From Acidiferrum sp963771295 (GTDB lineage: Bacteria > Acidobacteriota > Terriglobia > Acidiferrales > UBA7541), in the NCBI GenBank assembly GCA_963771295.1, contig CAVYTB010000008.1, forward strand, positions 558,001 to 622,000: a stretch of DNA of 64,000 nucleotides, written 5' to 3'. Position 1 is the stretch's first letter. Each line of letters starts with the position of its first letter. Under the pieces are notes generated by a model. The model did no database searches, was not told the origin of the DNA, and was given only the letters and a program-made list of their open reading frames with translations. The position numbers and the translations under genes were made by a program. Shown here in pieces: positions 56,103 through 64,000 of this stretch.

Positions 56103-57566
56103 GGCATTCTTACCGACATCGCCCACGGGCAACCGCGCTGTAAACGTCGTTCCCGCTGCATCCGACTTGGTCAATTCCAGACGACCGTGATGCGCCTCTG
56201 CGATCCAGCGCGCAATCGATAATCCTAGCCCTGCTCCACCAGAATCCCCTTCGGCTCGCGAGCGCGCCTTGTCTGCCCGGAAGAAGCGCTCAAATATGCG
56301 CGCCTGCAGCTCCGCAGGAATTCCAGTTCCCGTGTCGTTGACACTGAGCGTGTAGTCGTCACCTTGTCGGCGACACTCAAGCGAGATTTGGCCGCCCTCC
56401 GGCGTGTATTTGATGGCGTTGTCCAGCAGGTTCAGCAGCATTCTGCGCAGCAGCGCTTCGTCCGCCTCGATTGGCAATTCCGGCTCGATCGCGGCAGACA
56501 AGGTAATCTTCTTCGCCAGCGCCAGCGATCTGGCCCTGCGCAGCACATCCGCGGTCAGTTCGTCCAGGTAGACGCTTTGCAGTTGCAACGGGTATTGACC
56601 AGCATCGGCGCGCGTCAGCGTGAACAAGTCCTCCACAATTCGCGCCAGACGCTGAGACTCGTCCTTTAGTATTCCTAGCGTTTCGCGGTATTCCTCGGGC
56701 GAGCGATCTGCGCGCGAAAGCGTCACTTCCGTTTCCCCGTGCAAAATGGCCACCGGCGTCCGCAGTTCATGCGAAGCGTCCGCCATGAAGCGTTTCTGTC
56801 GCTCAAAGGATTCTTCCAGCCGCTCCAGCAATTGATTAAAGGTAACCGCCAGTTGTCCCAGTTCGTCGCGTGGATTCAACACCGCCAACCTGGCGTGCAG
56901 GTTTGCCGCGCCCATTCCGCGCGCTTGTGTTGCCATCGCCGCCACCGGCTGCAAACTTTTTCTGGCCAGAACATATCCGCCGAGGCTCGCCACCAGCAAT
57001 GCAGCAGGGATGGCGCACAAAAACGTATTGCGAATATCCTCCAGCATTTCGTGCTGCGGGTGCAGCGACTGCAGAACCACCAGCACGTACGTTCCGTCTG
57101 CTACCTCAACGCGCTTCGCATAGCCACGAAAGAAATCCCGCCGTGCTCGCAACGTGCGCATCGCCCGCCGTGAAGAGTCGGAAGCAGCTGCAAGCTCGCG
57201 GAACGATGGCGAAGCAAAAATGGTTGGCGTAAGTCGTTCCAGTGCGGGATCCGCTGCCGGCAGGTCCAGCGTGCTCAACACTACGTTACCGCTGGAATCA
57301 AGAACCACGAAAACGGTGTCGCGAAACCGGTGTTCCAGAATGGCCGCGCGCGCCGCCTCTTTCGCTGGATCGGGGCCGTCCTGATCCTTCAGTTCTGCCC
57401 GGAATGTAGTTGCGAACGCGTCAGCAATTTCAACAAGGTTGCTGTCGGTGCGTTGCGAACTATTTCGCGCGTACAGAACATATGTGAGCACCGCCAGTAG
57501 AATCAGCACCAACGCCAGCGCCAGCGTGTACCACACCGTCAGCCGTACCCGCACGGAATCAAGCAT
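56100..57566 (-). CDS. Sensor histidine kinase
   Basis: Membrane kinase of 488 residues. TM1 (LTVWYTLALALVLILLAVL), a periplasmic sensor of about 130 residues, TM2 (FLCAIPAALLVASLGGYVLA), a HAMP region, and the H box (FMADASHELRTPVAI; His266) precede an ATP-binding domain (LLNLLDNAIKYTPEGG, DTGTGIPAELQARIFERFFR, GGAGLGLSIA). Layout resembles CusS-like kinases. ATG 57566 overlaps the regulator by 8 bases; it most likely controls the efflux operon just downstream. Confidence 0.92.
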   Translation of the reverse strand: MLDSVRVRLTVWYTLALALVLILLAVLTYVLYARNSSQRTDSNLVEIADAFATTFRAELKDQDGPDPAKEAARAAILEHRFRDTVFVVLDSSGNVVLSTLDLPAADPALERLTPTIFASPSFRELAAASDSSRRAMRTLRARRDFFRGYAKRVEVADGTYVLVVLQSLHPQHEMLEDIRNTFLCAIPAALLVASLGGYVLARKSLQPVAAMATQARGMGAANLHARLAVLNPRDELGQLAVTFNQLLERLEESFERQKRFMADASHELRTPVAILHGETEVTLSRADRSPEEYRETLGILKDESQRLARIVEDLFTLTRADAGQYPLQLQSVYLDELTADVLRRARSLALAKKITLSAAIEPELPIEADEALLRRMLLNLLDNAIKYTPEGGQISLECRRQGDDYTLSVNDTGTGIPAELQARIFERFFRADKARSRAEGDSGGAGLGLSIARWIAEAHHGRLELTKSDAAGTTFTARLPVGDVGKNA

Positions 57567-58305
57567 GAAGCTTTCTCGTGCCGCCTGCCGCGGGTGGCTT
57601 TCCAGGCTTCCCATTGCTCGCTGCGGCGTTTTCCTCGCCTGCGTACAGCACGTAGCCGCTGCCGCGACGGGTCTGGAGCATCGGTTTGGCCGCTCCCTCG
57701 TCGAGCTTCCGGCGCAGCCTGTTGATGTACACCTCGATCAAATTCGAAAACGGGTCGAACGATTCATCCCACACGTGTTCCGCGATTTCCGCTCGTCCAA
57801 TCACCCGCCCAGCGTTGCGCGCCAGAAACTCCAACAGCGCATACTCCTTTGTCGTCAGCGAAATCGCGCGATGCCCGCGCTTCACCGTCTGCGCCGCCGT
57901 GTCCAGCACCAAATCTCCCACCACGATTTGCGGGGAACGCACGTCCTTCGGCCTGCGCAGCAAAGCCCGCAGCCGCGCCAGCAACTCGCCAAATTCAAAT
58001 GGTTTTGTCAGATAATCGTCGGCGCCGGAATCCAGGCCGGTGATGCGGTCCTCCACGCCGTCGCGCGCGGTCAGCATCAGAATCGGCGTGCGTTTTCCCT
58101 TGGCACGAATTGCGCGGCAGGCGGCGAACCCGTCGATTCCGGGAATCATTACGTCGAGGATCACAACGTCGTAGTCGTTGATTTCCGCCTGATACACCGC
58201 GTCTTTGCCGTTCGCCACCACATCGACGGCATACGACTCTTCGCGCAATCCTTTCGCCACGAATCGCGCGATCCTCGCGTCATCCTCCACCAGCAGCAGT
58301 CTCAT
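57559..58305 (-). CDS. OmpR-family response regulator
   Basis: A 248-residue DNA-binding regulator. The receiver domain has VEDDARIARF, phosphoacceptor Asp in VVILDVMIPG and Lys in LTKPFEF. The winged-helix domain (TTKEYALLEFLARNAGRVIGR; SNLIEVYINRLRRKLD; TRRGSGYVL) follows, with a disordered Gly/Pro tail. ATG 58305 gives the normal receiver start. It is coupled to the kinase, and the pair is oriented with the RND operon. Confidence 0.93.
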   Translation of the reverse strand: MRLLLVEDDARIARFVAKGLREESYAVDVVANGKDAVYQAEINDYDVVILDVMIPGIDGFAACRAIRAKGKRTPILMLTARDGVEDRITGLDSGADDYLTKPFEFGELLARLRALLRRPKDVRSPQIVVGDLVLDTAAQTVKRGHRAISLTTKEYALLEFLARNAGRVIGRAEIAEHVWDESFDPFSNLIEVYINRLRRKLDEGAAKPMLQTRRGSGYVLYAGEENAAASNGKPGKPPAAGGTRKLHA

Positions 58306-58355
58306 GCCCGTATCATACGGCAAATGATTCAGCGCGATAGCAGGGAACTATCGGC

Positions 58356-59255
58356 TTAACGCGCAAGCCGCTCTTCCATCTCATCCAGCGACCTGGGCCA
58401 ATCCTCGCGCAGTAAGCGGCTCAGCGCGCGATCCGCCAACAATTTCCCTTCGGTCTGGCAGTGCGGGCAATAGTTCGTTTCGTTTGACGCATAGCGTATG
58501 CGCTGGATTTTCGTGCCGCACACCGGGCAAGGTTGCCCATATCTTCCATGCGCCGCCATTCCTTCGCGAAACGCGGTTACTTTCTCCGGAAACTTGTTAC
58601 CAGCTTCTTCCCGCAAGCGCCGCGTCCAGTCTTGCAGTATATGCCGCACCGCTTCGTACAAACGTTCAATCTCCTCGGCCTGCAAGCGCTGCGTGAGTTT
58701 CACCGGAGATAGTCGCGCAGTATGCAATATTTCGTCGGAATACGCGTTGCCGATTCCGCTGAACGTGCGCGGGTCCGTGAGCGCTCGCTTCAACGTGTGG
58801 TTCGAAGCCGTCAGCGCCGCGCGGAACTCGTCGAGGGTCGCGTGCAAAACTTCCAGTCCGCCGGGATCGAGCTTCGCCAGTTCCTCATTTCCATCCACAA
58901 CGTGCAGCGACGCGCGCTTCTTCGTGCCTGCCTCCGTCAACGTTAACGTGCCTGAATCGAAATCCAGCGCCGCCAGCGTTCGTCTCCCGTCGGGAGTCAC
59001 CCGCTTCTGCACCCAATGCAGCCGGCCGGCAATCATCAGGTGAACTACCAGCCACAGTTCGCTGTCAAACTTCAGCGCGATGCGTTTCCCGACGCGCCTT
59101 AATTCCTTCACGGTGTGGCCTTGGATCGCCTCCACCGGAGGCTGCGCGGTTCGCAACAAAAATGGTCCGCGGATTTGGATTCGTTCCAGCACGTGTCCAA
59201 GAATCCGGCGCTCCAGCGCCTCGATGTACACGGTTATGTCAGGAAGCTCCGGCAT
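58356..59255 (-). CDS. Formamidopyrimidine-DNA glycosylase family (Fpg/MutM/Nei)
   Basis: Base-excision glycosylase of 299 residues. The catalytic N-terminus is MPELPD (Pro2, Glu3); most Fpg proteins read MPELPE. The H2TH region has GIGNAYSDEILH, and the C-terminal zinc finger has CPVC (near 244) and CPHC (near 264). The D at position 6 and overall drift make the substrate (oxidised purines versus pyrimidines) uncertain. Confidence 0.9.
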   Translation of the reverse strand: MPELPDITVYIEALERRILGHVLERIQIRGPFLLRTAQPPVEAIQGHTVKELRRVGKRIALKFDSELWLVVHLMIAGRLHWVQKRVTPDGRRTLAALDFDSGTLTLTEAGTKKRASLHVVDGNEELAKLDPGGLEVLHATLDEFRAALTASNHTLKRALTDPRTFSGIGNAYSDEILHTARLSPVKLTQRLQAEEIERLYEAVRHILQDWTRRLREEAGNKFPEKVTAFREGMAAHGRYGQPCPVCGTKIQRIRYASNETNYCPHCQTEGKLLADRALSRLLREDWPRSLDEMEERLAR

Positions 59256-59317
59256 CGGTTTTCAGAGGATGAATGCAGGCATTTCAGTTGGCTTTGCTGG
59301 CTTCCACGCCAAAGTCT

Positions 59318-59355
59318 GGGGGTGGGGGGGGGGGGGGGGGGCGGGGGGGGGGGGG
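59318..59355. repeat. Poly-G tract (G5-T-G18-C-G13)
   Basis: 38 bases, 36 of them G, in the gap next to the Fpg gene. Nothing else in the window looks like it. It may be a sequencing or assembly artefact, or a slippage-prone or G-quadruplex tract. Confidence 0.85.
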
Positions 59356-59884
59356 TCGGGTGATCTTTTTTTACGCACGGCCGCAGGCTTGGGTACGTGG
59401 CGGTGCGATGAGTGGGCTGCCCGCGGTCCGGGCGGTCTACTGGCGATGCGCGTGCGGGGTGGATCAGCGGCAGGCCCCATTGACCCCGGCCTCCCGCCGC
59501 GGAACCCCACGTCTGGCCACGCGCCGCCACAATAGTGCGGGAATAACCGCAGGACATGGTGGTGCGGAACCGCCCGGGCGCGCCGCCAGGTGGCGCGAGC
59601 GAAACGCCCAGCCGAAGATCTGAGCCGCCACGGCGTGGGAGCGGCACGAGCCGCACAGCGGTGAGCCGACGACTGTCCCTGCAGAACCTGAGCCATCTGG
59701 GTAGAGGCCCGAACTGAAAGTGAGTCGTCCCACTTGATGACTCGGGTCAAGGCGTAGCAGCAGCACCAGCGCCAGGGAGGGGGGGTGGTCATGATTAAGC
59801 CTTTCTTTCGGGCGGTGAATTTCGCAGTACTACTTGGTGAGGGAGACTAGTCTAATCCCACCCGCGATGTAAACCCAATGAATG
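59356..59884. other. Unexplained GC-rich DNA between poly-G and the ISL3 element
   Basis: About 530 bases with open frames on both strands, none with family features (proline-, arginine- and alanine-rich reads). No RNA or mobile-element end is recognised. It could be a foreign fragment, a decayed gene or a mis-joined contig. Confidence 0.45.
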
Positions 59885-59911
59885 ATCGGCTCTGAGCAGG
59901 AATTCGTAAAG
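59885..59911 (+). repeat. ISL3 left inverted repeat
   Basis: Matches the reverse complement of 61212-61236 with two extra bases and few substitutions. Confidence 0.7.
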
Positions 59912-59966
59912 CCACAATAAAAGAGCGGGTTTCCGTCCGGGGGATGATTCGGCTAGACTCGGCGGA

Positions 59967-61202
59967 ATGCGTGACAACGAATTCACGAAAATCCTGGGAT
60001 GGCCGGGGTACCGAGTCTACCGGCACGAAATCAGTGAAGCCGCCAAGACGCTGCGTTTATGGGTACGGCGCAAGCGAGGAAACCGCAAGCTAATCTGTTC
60101 GGGGTGCGGAAGAAAGTTTAGCGAGGCCCATGATCACAACGAACGGGAAGTGCGCGACCTGCCGTGGGGTGAGTATCGCACCACGGTAGTCATCGAAGTG
60201 TACCGGGTGTGCTGTCCGCAATGCGGGGTAAAGGTCGAGAAGGTGCCGCAGTTGCCGAGTAAAGCGCCGTTTAGTAAGCGCTTTGAAGAAGCCGTGGGGT
60301 TAGCGTGCGAAAGCGCATCGGTTCGCCAGGTGGCCAGGCAGTTCCGGCTGGCCGCCAGCACGGTGCGAGCGATCGACCTGCGGTATTTGCAGCGGTGGAG
60401 TGCGATGCGTCGCAAAGACCCGTTGGTGCAAATGGGCGTGGATGAGATTTACTTCGGCAAGCACATGAAGTTCATCACCGTGGTCAGCAACTTGGATACC
60501 GGCGAACCCTTATGGTTCGGCCAGGATCGCAAACAAGAAACCCTGGATGAGTTTTTCCAGACGCAACTGCACGCCACGCAACGGAAACGAGTGGCGGCCG
60601 CGTGCGTGGATATGTGGCGGCCATTCACCAACAGCATTACCCAATGGGCCCCGAACTGCCGCATCGTGTACGACAAGTTTCACGTCCTACAGCATGCCAA
60701 CAAAGCCATCGATGAAGTGCGCCGGGCAGAGTTCTTCCGCAAAGGTGGGCGCATGCGCGGTGTGGTGAAGGGCAAACGCTGGCTGTTGTTGACGCGCTGG
60801 ATGAATCTGGACAGCCAGAAACGCCAGCAGTTAAACGAGCTGTTCGCCCTCAATCGACGGGTGATGAAGGCCTATCTTTTAAAGGAAAGTTTGGAACGGT
60901 TGTGGACCTACCGCTATGAAGGAGCCATGCTGCGCTACCTCCAGAGCTGGATCGATCAACTGCGCTGGCAACGCTTGAAGCCCTTTCAAAATCTCGCCTT
61001 TATGCTACTGGATCATTTGGACGGCATCCTCAACTACTGCCGCACCAAGGTTCCGTTTGGGGTGGTGGAAGCCATCAACGGCAACATCAAAACCCTTCTT
61101 CGAAGGGGCCGTGGCTACAAGAATCTCGGCTATTTGTTGCTCAAGGCCCAACGCATGGCGGTCACCAAGACCGAATTCATCGTTCTTCAGAAAGCAGCCT
61201 AA
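59967..61202 (+). CDS. ISL3-family transposase
   Basis: Transposase of 411 residues. An N-terminal zinc finger (LICSGCGRKFSEAHDH and VYRVCCPQCG), a helix-turn-helix (SVRQVARQFRLAASTVRAID) and the DDE domain (QMGVDEIYFGK; AACVDMWRPF; VVEAINGNIKTLLRRGRGY) are all present, so it appears intact. It lies inside matching inverted repeats. Confidence 0.93.
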   Translation: MRDNEFTKILGWPGYRVYRHEISEAAKTLRLWVRRKRGNRKLICSGCGRKFSEAHDHNEREVRDLPWGEYRTTVVIEVYRVCCPQCGVKVEKVPQLPSKAPFSKRFEEAVGLACESASVRQVARQFRLAASTVRAIDLRYLQRWSAMRRKDPLVQMGVDEIYFGKHMKFITVVSNLDTGEPLWFGQDRKQETLDEFFQTQLHATQRKRVAAACVDMWRPFTNSITQWAPNCRIVYDKFHVLQHANKAIDEVRRAEFFRKGGRMRGVVKGKRWLLLTRWMNLDSQKRQQLNELFALNRRVMKAYLLKESLERLWTYRYEGAMLRYLQSWIDQLRWQRLKPFQNLAFMLLDHLDGILNYCRTKVPFGVVEAINGNIKTLLRRGRGYKNLGYLLLKAQRMAVTKTEFIVLQKAA

Positions 61203-61211
61203 AATGCGCGT

Positions 61212-61236
61212 CTCTACGAATTCTGGCAGAGCCGAT
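61212..61236 (-). repeat. ISL3 right inverted repeat
   Basis: Begins 9 bases after the transposase stop. Confidence 0.7.
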
Positions 61237-61351
61237 TTGTGAAAAGACTGGCGCAGGCCAGCAGCATCCATTCGGCGAAACATGGTGCGATGGAGTAGAA
61301 TCGGCCCACGCCCGCACAGAGACAGGTCGCAGTGACTTTACGGAGTGAACG

Positions 61352-61999
61352 ATGAATCGAGCCGGAAAACCCAGGAACTATTTTCAACGCCACGGTGGCG
61401 CCGCAGCTATCTTTCTTTTTCTTTTGATCTTGATCCTGGCGCCGCAGGCATTCGCGAAAATGACCGTCGACTTTGATCCCAATCTCGATTTCTCGAAGTT
61501 CAAGACTTTTGCCTACATCGGCGGCGCGAATATGCTGGAGTTCCGGCAGTTGAATCCGAATTACATCACCGATCGGGTGCATTCGGGCGTGTCTCAGGCG
61601 TTGACGCAACGCGGCCTGAGAGAAGTAAAGCCCGATGAGAACCCAGATTTGGTGGTGCGCTATTGGGCCAACAGCCAATCATCGATTGTCTCGCCGTCGG
61701 CGGGAACCTGGGGACAATTTGGACAATATGTCAGCGACTACTGGGCATATACCTACGATCTGATGAAGTCGGAGACCGCCCTGGACGCGTCGCTGGTCAT
61801 CGATCTGATTGCTGCAAAGCGAAAAGACCTGGCGTGGCGCGTGTACCTGGAGCAAAAGATCGTTGATGACGACAGCATCTGGAATCGAGTGCTGAATGAA
61901 ATCTCCAAAGGCTTCGAAAGCTATCCGCCGTCTAAAAAGCAAATCGAAGAAAAGCGCAAGGAACGCGCCGAACATCCGCCGAAGTCTGCGGCGCAGTGA
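61352..61999 (+). CDS. Secreted DUF4136 protein
   Basis: Exported protein of 215 residues with signal peptide (FLFLLILILAPQAFA). DUF4136 hallmarks are VDFDPNLDFSKFKTFAYI, SQALTQRGLREV, NPDLVVRYW and LAWRVYLEQKI. The C-terminus is a basic helix (KKQIEEKRKERAEHPPK). The function is unknown. It starts 116 bases after the ISL3 element, so the IS may have displaced its promoter. Confidence 0.85.
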   Translation: MNRAGKPRNYFQRHGGAAAIFLFLLILILAPQAFAKMTVDFDPNLDFSKFKTFAYIGGANMLEFRQLNPNYITDRVHSGVSQALTQRGLREVKPDENPDLVVRYWANSQSSIVSPSAGTWGQFGQYVSDYWAYTYDLMKSETALDASLVIDLIAAKRKDLAWRVYLEQKIVDDDSIWNRVLNEISKGFESYPPSKKQIEEKRKERAEHPPKSAAQ

Positions 62000-62020
62000 C
62001 GGGAAGATAGCAACGATCTG

Positions 62021-62740
62021 TCAGCCGGCTTTCCCGAGGAGTTGGCGGGCGTATGCCGGAGCTTTGCCGGAATCTTCGTGTTTGCAGTAGGCATAAACGT
62101 CCACGCCTTGGGCTATCCAGGTGTCAAAACGTTTTTTCCACGCGCTGAGCTGCTTCGGCGTGTAGTTTTCCAGCCGCAGGCGCGCGTAGGTGAATCCGGC
62201 GGTGATGACGTCCGGTGGGGTTTGCTTCTCGGTTTCTGACAGGCACAGCGCGGTGTCATGCTGGCGAAGCACGGCGTACGTTTCATCCGTGTACCAGGAT
62301 GGGTGGCGCACTTCGAAGGCGAAAGCAAAAGCGGGCGGGCGAAGCGCCAGAAAATCTTCCAGCAACGGGCGATCGAATTTGAAGTTGGGCGGCAACTGCA
62401 CGAGGATGGGACCGAGGTGGTCGCCCTCGCTGAGCACGCTGGCCACTTCCAGGAAGCGCTTCAGAGTGCTCTCACAATCGCGCAACCTTTGAATGTGCGT
62501 AATTTTCTGGTTGGCTTTCAACGCAAAGCGAAAGCCCTCCGGAACCGTTTGCGCCCACTGCAACAGCACATTCTCTGTCGGCATACGATAAAAACTGTGG
62601 TTAATCTCGACGGTCGAAAATTGTTGGGCGTAGAAGCTGAGCATTTCGCGGTCCGCCAGCTTTTGCGGATAAAAACTCCCCTTCCACTCTTTATAGGAGT
62701 ATCCAGACGTCCCAACGCGAAGCTGGCCCGACCCCGGCAT
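62021..62740 (-). CDS. DUF72 (YecE-like) protein
   Basis: TIM-barrel-like protein of 239 residues. VGTSGYSYKEWKGSFYP at the start, EINHSFYRMP, ILVQLPPNFK, AFEVRHPSW and VYAYCKHEDSGKAP are all family blocks. GGAGG lies 7 bases before the ATG. The biochemical role is unknown. It converges on the DUF4136 gene and follows the fused ligD on the same strand after 76 bases. Confidence 0.88.
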   Translation of the reverse strand: MPGSGQLRVGTSGYSYKEWKGSFYPQKLADREMLSFYAQQFSTVEINHSFYRMPTENVLLQWAQTVPEGFRFALKANQKITHIQRLRDCESTLKRFLEVASVLSEGDHLGPILVQLPPNFKFDRPLLEDFLALRPPAFAFAFEVRHPSWYTDETYAVLRQHDTALCLSETEKQTPPDVITAGFTYARLRLENYTPKQLSAWKKRFDTWIAQGVDVYAYCKHEDSGKAPAYARQLLGKAG

Positions 62741-62816
62741 GATGCACCTCCGTGCCCCGTCATTTAATCACGGCGCTGCGCCGCCAGAAAAGGCAAAGAC
62801 TCCCGAATCCGGGCAA

Positions 62817-64000
62817 TCAACGCCCTTTCGTTCGCGCCGGCATCCCTCGGCTGAGAAGCTCGATGGCTTCTTCCAGCCTTTGCTGCCGCTTCCAGAAGTC
62901 GCCCCACAGATCACCCTTTTCTTTCAGGCGCGCAAATACCGTCTTGATGTTCAAGGATTCGGGCCGCAGGTTTTTGCGCAGCTCTTGCGGCAAGATAGGC
63001 GCGGAAACGGGAGCCTTGGGAAACGCGCGCACGGAATAAGCAGCGGCCAGCGGACGTCCATGAGCATTCTGCTGAACATCGATCAGGATGCGGCCCGCAG
63101 GACGCTTCGCCACAGATCTTTCATTTGTCACCAGATTGGGATGCTCGCTGGTCACCGTGCGCGCCACAATCTCGGCAAACGTCCGCAACTGTTCATACGT
63201 GTAAACCGGTTCGACCGGAATATAGATGTGGATTCCCGTTGCTCCGGAAGTTTTTAGAAAACTGGCCAGCCGCAATTCTTGCAACTTTTCATGCAACGCT
63301 GCGGCAATCGTGACCGCAACGGAAAAGTCCGTGCCCTCGGATGGATCCAGGTCGAAGAAGAAATAGTCTGGATGATCCAGATCGTCATAGCGGCTGGACC
63401 ACGGGTTGTGATCGATGCACCCGAGGCTCGTCAAAAACAGAAGCGAAGCGCGGTCATTGGCCGTGGCGTATTGAATTTCCTTGCCGCGTCCTTCGGAATC
63501 GACAGGCACGGTCTTGAACCAGTCGGGCAGCCCCTCGCGAACGTCTTTTTGAAAGAAAGCCTGACCTTTGATTCCGTCAGGATAGCGGCGCAAGACCAGC
63601 GGCCGGTCGCGGAGAAAAGGCAAAATGAAGTCGGCGATGCGGTAGTAGTAGGCCAGTAGCTCGCGTTTGGTGAAGCCGGATTCAGGAAAGTAGATTTTGT
63701 TCAGGTGGCTCAGCCGCACGCGTTTGCCGTCCAGTTCAAGGCTGATCGTTTCGGCGCGGCCCTTGAACAGTTCTGCTTCGATCTGAGCTTTCGTGTTGAG
63801 CACCTTGCCCGTAACTTGTGGCGCGTGAACGATAGCAGGCGCGGCGGTCACTGGCTCGGCCTCGCTCTCCCAGCGGCAATCGCTGGGACGCGCGTCCTCG
63901 CGAAGCCCGACGAAAACGGGGTGGCGCAGAGCGTGTTCCTGCGTCCAGCCGCTGAACTTGACGCGCGCCACCAGCGCCGGCTCTATCCACGAAGGCTTTT
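62817..64000 (-). CDS. ligD: Multidomain DNA ligase D, 5' part outside window
   Basis: C-terminal 390 or so residues of a fused NHEJ ligase. The visible part begins in the ligase OB fold (WIEPALVARVKFSGWTQ; LRHPVFVGLR), crosses an Ala/Glu-rich linker, then has the full primase-polymerase domain: FFFDLDP (catalytic Asp pair), KTSGATGIHIYIP and VYTYEQL. Order ligase-polymerase is the usual PE-Lig-Pol LigD. It is distinct from the split ligase/polymerase genes at 17-19.6 kb. The frame is open to the window end. Confidence 0.92.
   Translation of the reverse strand, partial: KPSWIEPALVARVKFSGWTQEHALRHPVFVGLREDARPSDCRWESEAEPVTAAPAIVHAPQVTGKVLNTKAQIEAELFKGRAETISLELDGKRVRLSHLNKIYFPESGFTKRELLAYYYRIADFILPFLRDRPLVLRRYPDGIKGQAFFQKDVREGLPDWFKTVPVDSEGRGKEIQYATANDRASLLFLTSLGCIDHNPWSSRYDDLDHPDYFFFDLDPSEGTDFSVAVTIAAALHEKLQELRLASFLKTSGATGIHIYIPVEPVYTYEQLRTFAEIVARTVTSEHPNLVTNERSVAKRPAGRILIDVQQNAHGRPLAAAYSVRAFPKAPVSAPILPQELRKNLRPESLNIKTVFARLKEKGDLWGDFWKRQQRLEEAIELLSRGMPARTKGR

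Larger units (their letters stand above)
59885..61236 (+). mobile_element. ISL3-family insertion sequence, intact
   Basis: About 1.35 kb. The ends are imperfect inverted repeats: the left reads ATCGGCTCTGAGCAGGAATT, continuing CGTAAAG (59885-59911), and the right, on the minus strand, ATCGGCTCTGCCAGAATTCG, continuing TAGAG (61212-61236). It contains one full transposase gene. The flanks (AATGAATG and TTGTGAAA) show no 8-base duplication as expected of a fresh ISL3 insertion. Confidence 0.75.

Noticed and set aside
59262..59792. Proline-rich frame across the poly-G tract
   Set aside because: The PPPPP run is only the poly-G read on the other strand; no conserved part.
1..64000. CRISPR arrays, rRNA genes, riboswitches and phage structural genes
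   Set aside because: I looked for regular direct repeats, conserved rRNA blocks and phage modules and saw none; riboswitches could be missed by eye.

Overview
The window is a bacterial chromosome segment, GC-rich by eye, with densely packed genes and many short-overlap (ATGA-type) gene pairs. The gene content suggests Acidobacteriota (Terriglobia/Koribacter-like). Pointers are a large secreted Asp-box/VPS10-type repeat protein, an S9 prolyl-oligopeptidase-type peptidase with WSPDGK repeats, a DUF4136 protein, an LTxxQ periplasmic protein, an OmpA protein with a long Ala-rich helix, and split LigD-type end-joining genes. This assignment is recalled from typical gene content; no search was run.

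Layout. 1-5 kb: truncated acetyl-CoA synthetase, succinate-semialdehyde dehydrogenase, an ECF sigma/anti-sigma pair and an SDR oxidoreductase. 5-7.3 kb: a coupled pair of half-size DMT transporters and a 3'-truncated IS110-family transposase. 7.3-13.9 kb: a ceramide-glucosyltransferase-like GT, then a minus-strand run asnB - GT39 glycosyltransferase - sqdB (UDP-sulfoquinovose synthase), then tRNA-Pro(UGG). 14-17 kb: an ECF42-type cluster (YciI/DGPF protein, DHFR-like protein, YdjM-like membrane protein, sigma factor with C-terminal extension). 17-20.3 kb: LigD split into three genes (ligase, polymerase, phosphoesterase) plus a divergent unknown gene. 20.5-27.9 kb: two tandem aldo/keto reductases, an Lhr-type helicase and a lipoprotein. 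27.9-32 kb: a P1B-type ATPase and the rph-rdgB-nth run. 32-37 kb: a TetR regulator divergent from a SnoaL-like secreted protein with a perfect inverted repeat between them, a GerM/amidase pair, an LTxxQ protein and an APC permease. 37-47 kb: S9 peptidase, OmpA protein, PfkB kinase with a GRP/RhaT-type sugar transporter and a small membrane protein, and the Asp-box protein. 47-50 kb: a YefM/VapC toxin-antitoxin pair with a legible promoter and operators, dienelactone hydrolase, peroxiredoxin, PilZ-like protein. 50-58.3 kb: an RND efflux system (permease, adaptor, TolC) with a response regulator and sensor kinase upstream. 58.4-64 kb: Fpg/MutM glycosylase, a poly-G tract and unexplained DNA, an intact ISL3-type insertion sequence, DUF4136 and DUF72 proteins, and a second, fused LigD running off the right edge.

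DNA repair is a recurring theme (split LigD, fused LigD, Lhr, Nth, Fpg, RdgB). No single undescribed system is proven here. The best leads are the duplicated NHEJ machinery with its unknown divergent neighbour, the asnB/GT39/SqdB set lacking a recognisable SQDG synthase, and several small genes and control sites readable from the DNA.
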